DNA from: Sporisorium sorghi
Taxonomy: Eukaryota > Basidiomycota > Ustilaginomycetes > Ustilaginales > Ustilaginaceae
Reading direction: 5' to 3'
Assembly (NCBI GenBank): GCA_023212695.1
Contig: JALCCG010000258.1
Span: 1 to 29,997, forward strand
DNA length: 29,997 nt
Position 1 is the first letter of the stretch. Every line of letters begins with the position of its first letter. A program made the translations under genes and the position numbers. The notes under the pieces were generated by a model, which saw nothing but the letters and a program-made list of their open reading frames with translations, did not search any database and was not told the origin of the DNA. Of the stretch, positions 27,552 through 29,997 are shown piece by piece.

Positions 27552-28210
27552 TCAGTGAGCACGCCGTCTTTCGACGAGGGCACTTTTAGGTCTTCGGGTT
27601 TCTAGGGTGGAGTTGAGCTTGTGCGGGGTTGAGAGGTTGCCGCGGGAGGGGCGAGGGGGTTTCGTTGTACGGGTGGGCGGGGCAGATGAGACGCTCTTGT
27701 GCCTTGTGATGATGGCTGGTGACATGATCTCGTTCTTGTTGGAAGGTGGGGTCTCAACTTCGCGTGCGAGGTATGATATAGACGTCTCTGCATGGCTTGG
27801 GAGTGCGGAATCGTCGTTCGAGGGAGGAGACCCGGCAGAAAGGATGTACGACACCTTCGTCTGTTGTTTGTGTTCATATCGCCATTCCCTTCGCAGAATT
27901 CGTTCGGCGACTTGGACTGCGAAGAGACTACAAAGCGATGAATGAGGACCGCACATCTTGACAACCGTTGCCCCTGTCAAGATTCTCAGGCATGGCTGGC
28001 ATCTTTTCAGTATCAAGCCCCATCATCTCTTACTCTTTCGGCGTTGGTGGCTGTCGAATTCTGCACGGTTCACAGGCATGCTCGATCCGACGAAGACAGT
28101 TCCGCACGTTCAGCAAGGTGTTCCCAGAGGTCAAGGAGTTGCTCGTCATACAAGGGCAGATGCAGCGCCATCTTGTCAAGCACACAGCTCTGTGTCGGGG
28201 AATCGCGCAT
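27552..28210 (-). CDS. Possible two-exon minus-strand gene, about 155 aa
   Basis: The stretch 27916 to 27552 (minus) looks coding: codons such as AAC AAG AAC GAG ATC, with a Ser/Pro-rich product (ETSISYLAREVETPPSNKNE, then TRTTKPPRPSRGNL). Upstream, from ATG at 28210, another frame gives helical residues (MALHLPLYDEQLLDLWEHLA). Donor GTGCGG at 28107 and acceptor GCAG ending at 27917 would join them in frame (103 + 365 nt, 155 aa; intron 191 nt). A second ATG at 28171 is possible. No family is recognised, and the same DNA has other coding-like frames (see findings), so the exact structure is unsure; it may also be the 3' end of a larger, decayed gene. Confidence 0.35.
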
Positions 28211-29921
28211 CCGAAAGTGTTCGACTATCCGATTCGGAAAGACTCAAGCTGTCGGTGGAGCAGGGCTCGTCTGCTCGAGCAGCTGGCCGATTTATTCTTC
28301 TGTCCCTTCTACTGTGTGCTGAAGCGACAACGCAGCGGAACCTCAAGCAGGCACAACTCTAACCCGATTCGCGTGCTCGTCGCTGTCAATCGCAGATCTG
28401 CTTTGCTAGAGCTCCTTGTTCGATCTGGTTGTTCGCAAAGGCGATCGTGCAAGGAGCAGCTCGAGCCATGTGCGTGCCTTTTGGTTATACGCCACACTCT
28501 GGCTGCCATTGTTATCCAAATCTCAATAGGCGTTCGGATCGCGCCAAATGTCGACGTGACGTACTTCTGCGTTCCGCATTGTGGCTGGGACTGGTCTGAA
28601 ACGATCCTGGGTCCTTTGCCATCCCGAGATGCACGCAGAGATCTCAAGTGTCCTTTGCCAACTCCCGAATTCGATATTCGCCAGGTTGCCAAGCCTCCTG
28701 CGACGGGATTCCCCTTCATGTTGAACTCCGCCACAGAATCTGCAGCGCCACTTGCGACGAGGATGGCATGCGCGCGAAGCGAATAAGGGGGAAACAGCGG
28801 GGAGCACCTCGCAGTTTTCACTCTCAGTCGCGGTGGCATCGAGGAAGCGAGAAACAATGGAAATCCAGCTCCGACACGACCGAGAGACGCCACGATTCGA
28901 CCCGGAAGGTACGCAAGTCGTTTTACCGAGAACGGGGTCGATAGGCATGTTAATCCATACCAGCCAAAGGTGAGGAAGAAAGCACAACACGCGCGCCGGT
29001 TGACACGGGATGGGGTTCGGCACGGCAAGGGGAAGAGGCACAAACATAGGCGTTTGGGTGGTTTCCGTTGAGCATTCGCCACAGCGGCCTTTGGTAATGC
29101 GTGTAAGAACCTTAGATACAGAAGCCCTGAGCAGCGATCGGCGCACATGGCCGTATAAGCTATAGTTGCATGTCATCCGCGGTTCCCATCCCGCCTCTTT
29201 GCCTGTCTATGCCGCGCAGGAGAGACACAGCAGGGTACGGTCTATACGCCAAACGCTTGCACGCTTTCGACGGTATCGAGAATGAAGCGAACGAGTTGAA
29301 AAAAGCGCATTGGAAGCGATGTCAAACGGAGAAGCGCGGATTCCAACGTGGGCAGCAGTCTAAAAAAAGAGGTTCGCTTGCAAAGGCTGACCGGTTTGGA
29401 GAGAGTTGGCGAGGAGAGGGGACATCTAAGAATGCGGTTGCAGGCAGGCTCGGCTAAGGAAGCTGTCGATGTGGATGTGCAGCTGCTCGATCTCTACGAT
29501 TGCCTTGGTGCTTTGCTCACAGTGACGACGTCGGGTGTTTAATCGCCACCGCTCATTCGTTGGTCAAACTTGATCAAACGAAGAACCTCTTCCGCTCGTT
29601 GCGGCAATCACTCTTTCAACCAACCTATCCATGGCGACAGTTCGCGATGACGAACAGAGTGTTCGTGTCAAAGACATGCACAATGATGGCAAAAATCCGC
29701 TCTGTCAAATGCCTTGGCGCGGGATTTGACACTCCGACCGCGAATCGACGCACAGAAAAGAGGTGTGGACCGGCACCCTGAATTCCGGTGGCGCCGGCGT
29801 TGCTTGAGAAAATGGCAAAAATCAAATCAAAAAGAAAGCTGTGCACGCCGATGGGCGTGGAATCTCCTTTTCCTGACGTTGGGCAAAGTGTTACCGCCCG
29901 GATCTGAGGGTGCGTAAATCC

Positions 29922-29922
<1 letters not shown>
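28211..29922. other. Unassigned region before the terminal T run
   Basis: Several long frames are open on both strands (for example 27968-28786 plus, 28309-29148 and 28523-29176 minus) but they overlap, start poorly and lack domains. The minus frame of 28523-29176 has a coding-like part (RRKWRCRFCGGVQHEGE) and may be upstream material of the gene at 27552-28210. From 29180 to 29922 I see nothing recognisable. Confidence 0.4.

Positions 29923-29997
<75 letters not shown>
29923..29997. repeat. Poly(T) tract of at least 75 nt at window end
   Basis: The last 75 bases are all T, preceded by GTAAATCCG. The length suggests either a long homopolymer, a retroposon tail in inverse orientation, or a contig-end artefact. 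The far limit lies outside the window. Confidence 0.9.

Noticed and set aside
27968..28786. 272-codon plus-strand frame, and a 279-codon minus frame at 28309-29148
   Set aside because: Overlapping frames on opposite strands, rich in Arg/Leu/Cys/Ser and without domain or good start; treated as chance or shadow frames.

Overview
The window looks like nuclear DNA of a basidiomycete smut fungus (Ustilaginales type; exact species not determinable by eye). Reasons: long, nearly intron-free genes of moderately high GC with GT-AG introns where splicing is visible; typical fungal proteins (a UBR7/Mlo2-type protein, a Dnf-type flippase, a secreted CREG-type protein); CT-rich leaders; and decayed DNA transposons. 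I found no rRNA, no convincing tRNA, no CRISPR and no bacterial operon structure.

Layout. 1-3617: a 44-nt poly(A) tract, then a divergent pair sharing one promoter: a secreted CREG/PNPOx-like protein (minus, two exons) and a UBR-box + PHD protein (plus). 3618-4649: intergenic. 4650-6978: a Fot1/pogo-type DD35D transposon with 52-bp inverted ends; its transposase is dead (one frameshift, two CGA-to-TGA type stops) and strikingly CpG-poor. 6983-8084: palindrome-rich DNA with no gene, then a near-perfect 50-bp-arm hairpin element. 8782-13332: an intact P4-type ATPase (phospholipid flippase, Dnf1/2 class). 14231-14794: a small secreted protein with three dibasic Kex2-like sites. 15176-22470: an accessory island bounded by two inverted copies of the same end motif found in the 7966-8084 hairpin. 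It holds one intact orphan gene (414 aa), several 9-nt-phased repeat clusters, a 419-bp foldback element, a truncated tyrosine-recombinase-like gene followed by a strong hairpin, and a decayed gene carrying a C2H2 finger. 22471-24493: intergenic, with a 35-nt T tract, a possible 62-aa ORF and a 15-bp-arm hairpin. 24494-27142: a large Ser/Pro-rich disordered protein of unknown function. 27143-29997: mostly unassigned, with a possible small spliced minus-strand gene, ending in a run of 75 T.

The housekeeping genes (CREG, UBR7, flippase, the 882-aa protein) do not form a pathway. The interest lies in the two accessory blocks (about 4.65-8.1 kb and 15.2-22.5 kb), which share two repeat families: the CACGTAGATG end motif and a palindrome with core ACACTCAGCACTGAGTGT. 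These blocks are linked to decayed open frames whose stops are all one C-to-T change away from CGA, CAG or CAA codons. No search or alignment was run; family assignments rest on motifs visible in the translations.
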